A program made the translations under genes and the position numbers. Of a stretch of 57,742 bases of DNA, positions 34,235 through 43,400 are shown in pieces. Location of the stretch: positions 1 through 57,742 of the forward strand of contig JACRJZ010000040.1 in assembly GCA_016219875.1 (NCBI GenBank). Direction: 5' to 3'. How positions within the stretch are numbered: position 1 is the first letter of the stretch; each line of letters begins with the position of its first letter. The stretch comes from Verrucomicrobiota bacterium. GTDB taxonomy: Bacteria > Verrucomicrobiota > Verrucomicrobiia > Limisphaerales > JACRJZ01. Below the pieces are notes generated by a model. The model made no database searches. It was not told the origin of the DNA and worked only from the letters and a program-made list of their open reading frames with translations.

Positions 34235-36004
34235 CTACGGATACACGGAACGATAGGACCGCGGCGGCGAACCGAGGGGAGGCGTGTCCGTGAACTCGAA
34301 CGTCCCGGCAGGATCGGCCGCGGCGCTGCCCAGGGGTTGCCAATTCCGCACATTCACGTCCTCGGTGTATTGGATCCGATAGTTCCTGCCGGGAATGCCG
34401 TCGAACCGCAGCAGATAGGAGCCATTGCCCAAGTCGGCGACGCGGAGGTTCGGCGACGGCACAGGGTCCACGTTGATCCGCACCAGCACCGTTCCGGTCG
34501 CCGGGGCGTTGTAGCTGTCCGCGATCGTATAGGTGAACGAGTCCTCGTTCGTGAACCCGACCGGCGGGGTGTAGAAGGCCAGGTCGCCGCTGCGGGTGAT
34601 GGCGCCTCCGTTGGCGCTCGTGCCGCTGAGCGGGAGGAGTTGGAGCGCGTCGCCGTCGGCATCCCGGTCATTGCTCAGCAGGGTGGCGAGGAGGACCTTG
34701 GAGCCGCTGTGGGCCGTGCGGCTGATGGTGTCAGCGCCGGCCACCGGCGGGGTGTTGATGAGTTGTGCCTGGGCGAGGGCATTGGTGGTGCCGATGAAAT
34801 TCCCGCCGCCGGCATACTCCGCGGCGATGGTGTGGAAACCCGTGGGCAGGGTCGAGACACCGAGGCTGGCCGCGCCATTGCTGAGCAGCACCGGCGCTCC
34901 GAGATTTGTGCCGTTGGCCTTGAACTGCACCGGGCCGGTGGGGGTGCCCGCGCCCGGAACCATGGCGGACACCAGCAGGGTGAACGTCACCAACTGGCCG
35001 GGCGGCGCCGGATTGGCGGAGGTGCTCACCACGCCGGTGGTGGCGGAGGGTTGCACGATCACGGTGCCGCGTTGGTTGCCGACAAAGTCGCCGTGGAAGA
35101 AACAGAAATAGGAGTAAGTGCCCGCCGTGTGAAAGGTGTATTCGAAGGTGTCTCCGTTCGACAGGGAACCGGAGTTGAACAGGCTCGTGCGACTGGTGAC
35201 CGTGTGGTTGAGCGTACTGCGCGAAGTCCATCTCACGGTGTCGCCCACGTTGATGGTGATGGAATTCGGAAGAAACGCGTAGTCCGCGATATTCACGCTG
35301 GGCTGGGCGTTGGGGTCCGGCTGCACCGTCACCGTCACGGCCGCCGAAGTGGTTCGGGCGCCCCGGTTGTCGGTGGCCACGGCCTTGAGTGTGTGAGTGC
35401 CCGGCGACCACAAGTCGGTGGTGAGACTGTAAGGGCTGATGCTGTCCTGGCCCAGAAGTGTCAGGCCGTCGTAGAACTCCACGTTCGTCACCGTGCCGTC
35501 GCTGTCGCTGGCCGTGGCTTCGAGGGTCACGTGGGCCGGAGCGACAAAGACGGCCCCGTTGGTCGGGGCCGTGAGGGTCACGGACGGGGGCGCTGTGGGC
35601 GGGCTGCTCGGGTCGCCCGGACGGGTGACCGGTCCTGGCGGATTAGGATTTCCCGGCTGCCACGTTCCCGCTGGATCGCCTAACTCCGTGCCATTGGCGA
35701 AGCCGTCGCCATCCGCATCCGCCGTGGCCAACACGGCACTCCAAAAGGGCTGGGGGTTGTTCACCGCGTTGCCATAGAGCCGCACCAATTCGTCCTCGAC
35801 CGCTTGGCCGAACAGGTTCCGCGGTCCACCCCCGCCTGGATCTAAGTGGCAGGTGGCGCAGCCGAAGACGTTGCCGTTGGGAATCTGGTCCGGCCGCCAA
35901 GACCGCGCCCAACCTGATTCACTCCAAGAGAGCAGGACCAGCAACACGGCCAAGCACAGCCAGCAGCGAGCGCACCTGGATTGGCTCACGGTGATTGAGG
36001 TCAT
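34235..36004 (-). CDS. Secreted CxxCH-module protein with cupredoxin domain
   Basis: This 589-residue protein has a hydrophobic signal (LCLAVLLVLLSWSESGWA). The shared module has WRPDQIPNG, haem motif CATCH (49-53), GPRNLFG and a calcium-type loop. An Ig-like domain and a cupredoxin domain follow; likely copper ligands are His267, Cys301 and His304. An Ig-like and a cadherin-like domain come next, very similar to those of the neighbour at 31639. The end is PGRNYRIQYTEDV ... RSYRSVYP. It lacks the dehydrogenase domain of the gene at 28335. ATG 36004 is chosen because it places the signal peptide near the N terminus. The start is 47 bases from the preceding isomerase gene. Confidence 0.8.
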   Translation of the reverse strand: MTSITVSQSRCARCWLCLAVLLVLLSWSESGWARSWRPDQIPNGNVFGCATCHLDPGGGGPRNLFGQAVEDELVRLYGNAVNNPQPFWSAVLATADADGDGFANGTELGDPAGTWQPGNPNPPGPVTRPGDPSSPPTAPPSVTLTAPTNGAVFVAPAHVTLEATASDSDGTVTNVEFYDGLTLLGQDSISPYSLTTDLWSPGTHTLKAVATDNRGARTTSAAVTVTVQPDPNAQPSVNIADYAFLPNSITINVGDTVRWTSRSTLNHTVTSRTSLFNSGSLSNGDTFEYTFHTAGTYSYFCFFHGDFVGNQRGTVIVQPSATTGVVSTSANPAPPGQLVTFTLLVSAMVPGAGTPTGPVQFKANGTNLGAPVLLSNGAASLGVSTLPTGFHTIAAEYAGGGNFIGTTNALAQAQLINTPPVAGADTISRTAHSGSKVLLATLLSNDRDADGDALQLLPLSGTSANGGAITRSGDLAFYTPPVGFTNEDSFTYTIADSYNAPATGTVLVRINVDPVPSPNLRVADLGNGSYLLRFDGIPGRNYRIQYTEDVNVRNWQPLGSAAADPAGTFEFTDTPPLGSPPRSYRSVYP

Positions 36005-36051
36005 GCTGGAACTGAGCAGGGGTGGCGCGTCTCTGCATGCGAGGAGGAGCG

Positions 36052-37017
36052 TCAATCGGCGCTCGAGTGAGGCACCGTCTTGGTATGCTCACCCCCGACG
36101 GCTTTGGCGGCGTTCTTGTTTGCCGACGGGCCATCCTTGTCGTCAACCCCTGCCGCCGCGGCGGCGGGTTGCTGGGCTTGGGGTTTGATGTCGAGCAGTT
36201 CCAGCTCGAAAACGAGGGTGGCATTCGGCCCAATCACACGGCCCGTGCCACGCGCGCCGTAAGCGAGGTTCGGAGGAACGACCACCTGCCACTTGGAACC
36301 AACCGGCATTAACGGCAGCGCCTCGCGCCAGCCTTTCATGACTTTGCCGAGCGGCAAGGTCGCGGGCCGGCCGCGCTTGGCCGTGCTGTCGAACTCCGTC
36401 CCGTCGATCAGGGTCCCGCGGTAATGGCACACGACCGTATCGTCCAGCGTGGGTTTCTGGCCGGTTCCCGCCTTCAGGACTTTGTATTGCACGCCGCTCG
36501 CCAACGTGACGACCCCTTCCTTGGTTTTGTTTTCCTTCAGGAACGCCTCGCCTTCCTTCTGGTTCTTTTCCGAGCGCTCCTTCGTGGTGCGGATTTTCTC
36601 GGTCTGCTGCTGGCTGGCCAGTTCTCGTTGCTTCTGGCCCACGACGGCGCTCGCCTCCACCGCGGTCAGGAGCAGGTTGCTGCCGGACAGGGCGTCCCGG
36701 AGACCTTGATTGTACAGGGCCGGGTTGACCTCCAGGGAATACCTCCGAAGCAGGTTGGCCGCGTTGACGCCCAAGGCGTAGCTGAGCTTGTCGGCTTCGC
36801 TCTTGAACGCCGGCGCGTTCGATACGGAAGCGCCCTTGGCGTCGGGCACGGGGCGGGCCTGGGGCGCCGGCGCAGCGTCCTGCGCACAGGCGACTCCTGC
36901 GAGCAGGACGGCGCAAAGTGAGAGCGCTTCAAGGCAGGCTGGAAAGCCGGCGCTACAACCCGGTACGCTACGACCCAGCCTCGGGCGGCTGATAGAAAGT
37001 GGGGGGGTCGATTTCAT
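36052..37017 (-). CDS. FKBP-type peptidyl-prolyl isomerase, exported (first of a tandem pair)
   Basis: This 321-residue protein catalyses proline cis-trans isomerisation during folding of exported proteins. It has a signal region, an FKBP N-terminal dimerisation helix region (DKLSYALGVNAANLL; a charged coil near EKIRTTKERSEKNQKEG), and a C-terminal FKBP domain (VVCHYRGTLIDGTEFDST ... LPLMPVGSKWQVVVPPNLAYG), as in FkpA/Mip. Part of the signal region (GCSAGFPACLEAL) is encoded by a fragment of repeat R3. It is followed in the same run by three large secreted proteins and preceded by a second FKBP gene, so these may be its clients (inference). Confidence 0.92.
   Translation of the reverse strand: MKSTPPLSISRPRLGRSVPGCSAGFPACLEALSLCAVLLAGVACAQDAAPAPQARPVPDAKGASVSNAPAFKSEADKLSYALGVNAANLLRRYSLEVNPALYNQGLRDALSGSNLLLTAVEASAVVGQKQRELASQQQTEKIRTTKERSEKNQKEGEAFLKENKTKEGVVTLASGVQYKVLKAGTGQKPTLDDTVVCHYRGTLIDGTEFDSTAKRGRPATLPLGKVMKGWREALPLMPVGSKWQVVVPPNLAYGARGTGRVIGPNATLVFELELLDIKPQAQQPAAAAAGVDDKDGPSANKNAAKAVGGEHTKTVPHSSAD
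36930..36960. repeat. R3 fragment inside a coding sequence
   Basis: The sequence AGGCAGGCTGGAAAGCCGGCG...TAC matches one arm of repeat R3. It lies within the signal-peptide region of the FKBP gene, where it is translated. Confidence 0.75.
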
Positions 37018-37046
37018 GTCAGTCGCGAATCTCAACTCCGTTCGAG

Positions 37047-37898
37047 TTACTTCGCGGCCGCGGCAACTGCGGTCGTGGCTGGCGCCGAGTGCTGGGCCGA
37101 GGCCTTGGCTTTCTCTTCAACAATGGAAACCAGTTCCACCTCGAAGATCAGCGTGGAGTTGGGACCGAAGCTCTGGCCGGCGGCACGCGCGCCGTAGGCG
37201 AGTTGAGAGGGGATGAAAAGCTGCCACTTGGAACCGGTGGGCATGAGTTGCAGGGCCTCGCTCCAGCCCTTGATGACTCCCTTGATCGGCATGGTCGCCG
37301 GCTTGCCATGAACGTAGGTGCTGTCGAACTCCTTGCCGTCCAGGGTGGTCCCCTTGTAATGGCACACCACCATGTCGTCGGGGCCGGGTATCTTTCCCTC
37401 CCCCGCCTTCAGGATTTTGTATTGGAGGCCGTTTTCGAGCGCGACCACGCCGTCTTTGGATTTGTTCGCGGCCAGAAACGCCTCGCCATCCTTTTTGTTC
37501 TTTTCGGCCTGCTCATTCTCGGCCTGCAACTTTTCCGCCTGCACCGCGAGCTGCTTCTTCTTCAGACTATCCTGAAGGCCGGTCACCAACGACCGGGCTT
37601 CGCCTTCGGTGAGCTGGGTCTTGCCGCCGGAACGGGCGTCGTTGAGGCCCAGATTGAAGGCGGCGGGTTCCAGGTCGATGGATTGTTTACGAAGCGAGTT
37701 TCCGTAGGCCATGCCCAGGGCGTAGCTGATCTGTTCCTTCTCGCTCTGGAGGACTGGAGCATCCGCCGCGCCGACGGCTCCCGCCAGCAAAGCCAAGCAG
37801 AGGGACAACGCCGCGCACCGGCTCCCGGCGCGAAGGGTGGCAAGGGTGCGCCGACCCTGCTCAGGGCGGACGATCGTTGATGGAGAGTTGGATTTCAT
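37047..37898 (-). CDS. FKBP-type peptidyl-prolyl isomerase, exported (second of pair)
   Basis: This 283-residue FkpA/Mip-like isomerase has a signal peptide (CAALSLCLALLAGAVGAAD). An N-terminal helical region carries a lysine/glutamate-rich coil (KKKQLAVQAEKLQAENEQAE). The FKBP domain shows VVCHYKGTTLDGKEFDST, LMPTGSKWQLFIP and LAYGARAAG. It is similar in layout to the neighbour at 36052, from which its stop is separated by only 29 bases. ATG 37898 (MKSNSPS) is chosen over a GTG at 37925; neither has a strong ribosome-binding site. Confidence 0.92.
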   Translation of the reverse strand: MKSNSPSTIVRPEQGRRTLATLRAGSRCAALSLCLALLAGAVGAADAPVLQSEKEQISYALGMAYGNSLRKQSIDLEPAAFNLGLNDARSGGKTQLTEGEARSLVTGLQDSLKKKQLAVQAEKLQAENEQAEKNKKDGEAFLAANKSKDGVVALENGLQYKILKAGEGKIPGPDDMVVCHYKGTTLDGKEFDSTYVHGKPATMPIKGVIKGWSEALQLMPTGSKWQLFIPSQLAYGARAAGQSFGPNSTLIFEVELVSIVEEKAKASAQHSAPATTAVAAAAK

Positions 37899-37964
37899 GT
37901 GGTTGTTTTTGGTTTTGGTTTTCACTAGTTGGTTATTGTTTTCACTGGAGGGATTGAGTGGCGT

Positions 37965-39092
37965 TCATTTCGCACTCAAAATGGTCGGCGTGTTTTGGTT
38001 CTCCGGCTTTTGGACTTTCGTCTGGGCGGTTTGGCCCAAGGCCGGCGGTCCCACCGGAATGCGGATCACCGGATAGCGCGGATGGTTCGAGTGGACACGC
38101 ACTTCTACGGTTCTATTTTCCACGGATTCATTCGCCGGCAGGACAAAGCCCGACGGGAAATTCAAAACGATGCTGAACAGGCGTCCGGGCTGGATCTCAT
38201 GCACCTTGGACTCGACCCCCGGAAGGTCCAACTCCAGTTGCGACAGCCGCAGCGGCTCACGCCCAAGACAGCGGACCATCACGGCCCGTTGTTCGGGTGC
38301 CGCCAGCGGTCCCGCGGGGACGGTGAATTGTCCGGGGGCGATGAGAACGGGCGGCTGCTCGATGGCGCAGACGTAGGCTTTCAATGACGGCGCCTCGGCA
38401 GCCGAAGTTTTCAACAGCAGCGGCAGCGTCACTGTTCCGGTTCCCAACGGCGGCACCGAGGTGATCTTCAGCGCAAACTCGCGTCCAGGCCGCACGGTCT
38501 CCAGCGCCACTTGGAACGATCGATTCGTCCACTCGGCCACCGAAATCTCGACCGGGGCCTCGAGGTGATTGAGCACGCGCAACACCTTGGTTTCGCTCTT
38601 TGGAGACTCGGGATCATGGTAGAAGACGGCGATGCTCGGCTGGATCTCGACGGGCGTCCAGACCACGGCCTGGATTTTGAGCACCACGTTGCTCCGCGCC
38701 GGGTCGTTGGCGAGAACACTGATGGACCGCTGCGTCGTCCCGTTGATGCCCCGCGAATTGAACTCCACCGGGATGACGCCGCGTTGTCCCGGAGCGACCC
38801 GCTGGTTGGGCACGGTGACGGTGGTGCAACCGCAACCCGGCACCACGCGGGTGATTTCCAGCGGCCCGTCGCCCGCGTTCGTAAACACAAACTCGTGCCG
38901 GACGACGTCGCCCGCCTTGATCTTGCCGAAATCAAATGTCTGCTCCGCGAAGAGGAGGCGCGGCGCAAGCCGGGCGACCGGCGAACGGGACGCCGTCGAT
39001 GGCGGGGGAGAACTGGTCAGTTCTGCCCCCGCCACGGCCGCAAACCCGGAAGCGGCCAAAACGATCGGCGTCCACCTGTTTCCGAGATTCAT
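37965..39092 (-). CDS. Exported DUF1573 domain protein
   Basis: This 375-residue protein has an N-terminal signal (MNLGNRWTPIVLAASGFAAVAGA). A DUF1573 domain follows (FDFGKIKAGDVVRHEFVFTN, then VPGCGCTTVTVP and RGVIPVEFNSRG), an immunoglobulin-like fold common in exported proteins of Bacteroidota and Verrucomicrobiota. The remaining half consists of further beta-rich segments without an assigned family. The frame is open upstream to 39425, but that part translates repeat R4 and lacks a signal. ATG 39092 gives a proper exported protein. It lies between a membrane-anchored protein gene and the isomerase pair; its role is unknown. Confidence 0.8.
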   Translation of the reverse strand: MNLGNRWTPIVLAASGFAAVAGAELTSSPPPSTASRSPVARLAPRLLFAEQTFDFGKIKAGDVVRHEFVFTNAGDGPLEITRVVPGCGCTTVTVPNQRVAPGQRGVIPVEFNSRGINGTTQRSISVLANDPARSNVVLKIQAVVWTPVEIQPSIAVFYHDPESPKSETKVLRVLNHLEAPVEISVAEWTNRSFQVALETVRPGREFALKITSVPPLGTGTVTLPLLLKTSAAEAPSLKAYVCAIEQPPVLIAPGQFTVPAGPLAAPEQRAVMVRCLGREPLRLSQLELDLPGVESKVHEIQPGRLFSIVLNFPSGFVLPANESVENRTVEVRVHSNHPRYPVIRIPVGPPALGQTAQTKVQKPENQNTPTILSAK

Positions 39093-39235
39093 CTTCAAGC
39101 CACGCTGAGCCACTTCGCGAAGCATCCCCTGCCAATGCCAACTCAGGTGAGCGGGATGAGCCACGGCACATCGGAGGTGCATCAGCACGCGTCCCCAGCG
39201 ATGGGCCGCGAGGCGTGCGATCCCGGATTTCTCAC

Positions 39236-39345
39236 CGGAGCGCGGCTGTCCCAGCCGCAGCAACGCTCCTACCCACCCAGACGTGGAGACTTTCCAGGGC
39301 CTCCGTCCCGTTCGGGTTGCTGCGGCTGGGACAGCCGCGCTCCGA
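39236..39345. repeat. R4 perfect inverted repeat, copy a
   Basis: A 29-base arm beginning CGGAGCGCGGCTGTCCCAGC and its exact reverse complement are separated by about 50 bases. It fills most of the 393-base gap between the DUF1573 gene and the upstream gene. It could reduce read-through between the two genes, but it has no T-run on either side. Confidence 0.9.
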
Positions 39346-39485
39346 CACCCTGTCGGCCGGGTGCGCTGGTGGTAAGAAATGCGGGCTACGGGTGATCCAG
39401 TTGTTGAGGGTTGGGCCGTTTTCATGGTGTGCCACTGGGTGCGGTGTTTTCAGACCTTCTGATTCCCGTTCTCCTTGAAGCCGGG

Positions 39486-40325
39486 TCACTGTTGATAGAC
39501 TTCGACCACGAGCGTTTCGCCCATGGACATGGCCTTCAGCGGCAGTCTTTTGGCGAACCCTACCGACGCCACTTCGAGACTGGTCTGGCCGGCGTGATGC
39601 ACGGTGATCTGCACGACCTTGCCCGGACCCTGCGCCACGGTCACCATGCCCGGGTCCGCCGCCGTCCATCGGGCATTGACGTCGGTGGATTGTCCCTGGT
39701 TGTCCATCCCTCGGACGGTGGCCTCCAGCGTGCAGGTTTCCCCTTCGCCGGTCTTGATATACGTGGGCGGGCTGACCCAGCGCTCCCCCATGTACAGACC
39801 GGCGGTAAGCCGCGGGTCCAGTTTGAAAGCCAGCCTGACATCTTGAAGCGTGGCGTTGGCGCCGCGCACCACCGCCGGCTTTTCCTGTCCTGCCCCGAGT
39901 TCGAGCGGCCCGACCCCCATGTCGCCTGGGCCGGGATCTTGGCCCAAGGTTGCGGCCTCCTGTGCGGCCATCGCGGCCTCTGCGGCCACGGCGGCGGCCT
40001 CTGCCGGGGTAACGGGATCGGCCGCTTCGACTAGGACTTCAGTTTCTTGCTTGCTGGTCGCGGGCGCGGGCGACATGTCGCCCGCGTCTCCTGATTCGGA
40101 CGGCGCTCCTGCGGTGATGGAAGTCTGAGGCGCCGACGCGAATTCCTCCCCGGCCGTTGCGGGGGCAGAGGCGTTGGGCGTGGAGACGGTCGTCGGAGCC
40201 GCGTTGTCTCGCACGGATCGTGAAGTGGCGAGGGCCACGGCAATGACGAGTCCGCCCAGCGCGACGATGACGATCTTGCGCATGAGCGACTCACGAGTCT
40301 GTGGAGTCTGTTCCGGGTTTTTCAT
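39486..40325 (-). CDS. Membrane-anchored protein of unknown function
   Basis: This protein of about 279 residues has an N-terminal hydrophobic segment (MRKIVIVALGGLVIAVALATS) that is either a signal peptide or an anchor. A long alanine/glutamate/proline-rich linker follows (TPAEAAAVAAEAAMAAQEA). The C-terminal beta-rich domain (TLEATVRGMDNQGQSTDVNARW ... GKVVQITVHHAGQTSLEVAS) resembles bacterial Ig-like (BIG2) folds. No enzymatic motif is visible. It lies downstream of the giant cytochrome-peroxidase-like gene with a 102-base gap. An alternative start at 40283 would shorten it by 14 residues. Confidence 0.65.
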   Translation of the reverse strand: MKNPEQTPQTRESLMRKIVIVALGGLVIAVALATSRSVRDNAAPTTVSTPNASAPATAGEEFASAPQTSITAGAPSESGDAGDMSPAPATSKQETEVLVEAADPVTPAEAAAVAAEAAMAAQEAATLGQDPGPGDMGVGPLELGAGQEKPAVVRGANATLQDVRLAFKLDPRLTAGLYMGERWVSPPTYIKTGEGETCTLEATVRGMDNQGQSTDVNARWTAADPGMVTVAQGPGKVVQITVHHAGQTSLEVASVGFAKRLPLKAMSMGETLVVEVYQQ

Positions 40326-40375
40326 GGAGGTGTTTTCTTTCTCAGTTCAAATGGTTTTCCGAATAGAACCTCGCC

Positions 40376-40409
40376 GCTCGCCCCCTCCCGCCGGGGGAGG
40401 GGAACGAGC
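40376..40409. terminator. Strong GC hairpin after the giant cytochrome gene
   Basis: GCTCGCCCCCTCCCG and GGGGGAGGGGAACGAGC pair into a long stem with a short loop. It lies just beyond the stop codon of the gene ending at 40428, in the direction of transcription. It could attenuate or terminate, but no T-run follows. It may be one more intergenic repeat. Confidence 0.45.
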
Positions 40410-40427
40410 AGCGAGCGCATCCGGACC

Positions 40428-43400
40428 TTAGTGATCGTAGTGATCGTTGTTCGGTCCGGGAACCGGGGTGCTGGAGATGCCGAGGAAGTTCGGCAACGGC
40501 CCGGTGTGAGGGTTGCCCGGAACCAACGCCGGCCGGCCACCCTGGCCTACCGCCGCGATGTGCCGGAACATCGGATTCGCCGTGGGAGCGACCGTGCCCG
40601 TGGCCGAATCATCGTCCCGGTCGGCAAAGCCGTTCCGGCCGAAGTTATTGTTCGGCGCCCGACCGTCCAGCGGCACGAAGAGCTCCGGATGATCGAACGG
40701 CGCGCGCGCCCACTTCACCCGCTCGTCGGTGAGTTCCAGGAGGAAGTCGATCAGCGAGGTCTTGGCGTGCTCCTTCTCCGCCTCAGTGAAGGCCGGTTGG
40801 AGGGTGATCGGGTCCACCCCGCCCAGAGCTTCATCCTCGAGGTTCAGGTTCGCGATGAGGAAGTCCCGGTGCGAGGAGTTCGCGATCGGGAAGTTGCCGC
40901 CCCGCAGGTAGAAGTCCAATTGCTGGCGCAGTGTCAGGTTGCCGCCATTGTGGAAATACGGACCGGTCAACTCGACGTTGCGAATGCTCGGCGCCTTGAA
41001 GCTGCCCATCCGGTTCGCCCGGTTGACGACCGGCCAGGTGGCCATCTGCGGTTGATTGGCGTTGTTAAACATCTCGCTGATGGTGGCCGCGGGATTGAAC
41101 GGACCGAAGGTATCCACAAATCCCTCGAGGATCGGCTCGCGGCAAAGGGTGTTGAGGCCGATGAACACCTCATCCTGCAGCGTCTCGTCGCCCACGTTGA
41201 TGTTGCTGGCCCACTTCGCCAGGTAAGGCGGCAGTTGCGGATCCTCGGGCTCTTCCCCGAAACCAGGGTTGATCTGCTGGTCCTGGGCCGTCGTCTCGAA
41301 CACGCCGCCACCGGTTTCGTCAATGGCCGGATCAAAGTTGGGCAGCGGAATCCCCGGAGCGGGCGGCAGCGCGAAGCCGTCGGTCGCGAGATGCCCGCCG
41401 GGGGTATAGTCCACACCACCGATGTTTTTCAGGGCCAGGGCCGTCAGCGCCAGCGGCCAGCCGAACCCATCATTGCCTCCCCGGCCGATGTCACTGCCAA
41501 TGGGCGTGACCCCGATGTTATACACGCCGTTGTCGAAGAGGGCCTGACCTTTCGGCGCTCCGAGTATGGCCCCGGTTTGTGGGCCCGTAGTAATTACGTC
41601 ATCCAGAGCGAAGTCCGCGATGTTGCGCTCGATCCCGTCTTGGGCGTTTTCCTGATTTTCGCCTTCCAGGGAGAATCCGGTAATGACCCGGCTGCGGCCC
41701 AACGGCTCAGGAAAGACCTCGCGCCCCGGCTCGCCAAACTCCGGCACCCAGTCGTTGAATTCCCACTGGTGGCTGATGGAGAGCGTATGGTCGGTCAAGG
41801 TCCCGGAGGCATGGCACTCACCGCACCGGAAGGAGCGATAGAGCGGGTTCTTCAAAGACAGGTTCGAGCCGAGGAACAGGTCCATGCCGAGCAACGGGTC
41901 GGGATCGGACGGCGCGCGGGTGCCGCCGGCCGGGACGTTGTGCAGGGCTTCTGGATTGTCGCAATTCTCCGTCAAGCAGTACAGATTCGCGGTGGCGCCC
42001 GGATCGCGCTTGAAGCGCCCAACTTCCCGGAAGCACGGTTCCCCCTGGGGCAGGCCCGTACGGGGATCGATGGCGCCACACGGGAGCAGATCGGGCACGA
42101 GGTATTTCTCGTTGGCCTCGCCGAAGCTGATGAAGGCGCTCGGATTCGCGTCATAGAACCGGTCCATCGGCGCATCGTCGGGGATCAGGATGTTGGCCCA
42201 CGTTTGAAAGGCCAGCCCCCAGAAGAGGCTGAAGTTTGCTTCCATCTGACTGAACTGGTTCCGGTTGGCCGCCGCCGCCGCCCCGCCGGCAATCGTCAGC
42301 GAGAAGTGATCGAACGGATCCTCCGCTGCCGTCGAGAGCACGTCGCCGTTCCCATCGCCGTCCGTATCCGCGAGCACCGGGATCGGCACCGGGGCCGCCG
42401 TGCTGCCGTTGAGGTGCTGGCTGGCGTTGTTCCAGAGGCGGGGATGGTAGGCCGCCTGAATCAGTTGCCGGTAGGTGACATTCAGCCCGGGTCGGCCGGG
42501 ATTGCTGACCGGTCCGCCGACGCCCGCGCGTTGGTTCGAATACGGCCCGAGCACGCTGTCGTCTGGAGCCACCAACTGGTTGGCCAGAGGCGTCACGCCC
42601 GCTTGGAGGAGTTTCTTGCCGATCTTGGCCCAATTGCGTCCCAACCAGGACATTTCGAATTCACTCAAGCCCGGCCCGTTGGCCAGCGAGGCCAAGCTGC
42701 AGAACCGGATGATTTGCCGGGTGGCCACGAGCGTGCCCCCGTCGTTGACAAAAACGTGCGACTGAGGATCGGAAGGGCCAAAGACGCTGCCACCGTTGAA
42801 ATCGTGACGGGCGCGGCCATCCCAGAAGTTGTCGAAGTTCATCGCCGCCCCAAAGATCGTGGGCGTGTTGCGCGGCTCCACCCGGCGGATGCGGGCCATC
42901 CCATCGGCTCCGTTGTAACTCGGAATCGGGTCTGGCACCACCGTGCCCACGTCGGGCAGCACCGAGGCCACGCCGCTGCTCGGGGGAGTGAACGTCCCGA
43001 TCACGGGAATGTTCACGAATTGGCGGAAGAAGACGCCCATCGAGGACGCGACATCGTTGACGTGGAAAGTCACGTTGGCTGGATCGTCCCCTCGCCCATC
43101 GCGATTCGCCAAGCGGTGGAAGGGGAAGTCCGTGGCGGTGAGGGATTGATTCGGTTGCCGGATTTGGAAGGTCAGGTCCCCACCCAGGTGGTTGGGATTG
43201 ACCTGGTTCTTGACCCGGTTGTCCGCGCCGGCGTGGAAGTGGCACGAGCCGCAGGACTGGACGGCATCGCTGCCCAACTGCATGTCCCAGAACAGGGCCT
43301 TGCCCAACACGGTGGCGGCTTCCCGCCCGCTCGGGATCCCGGCCACGGCCGCGCCCGGCCGCCGGATGTAATCATTCTCATTCGAGGGCAGCAGATAAGC

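Noticed and set aside
39093..39425. N-terminal extension of the DUF1573 gene
   Set aside because: It translates repeat R4 and would bury the signal peptide inside the protein.
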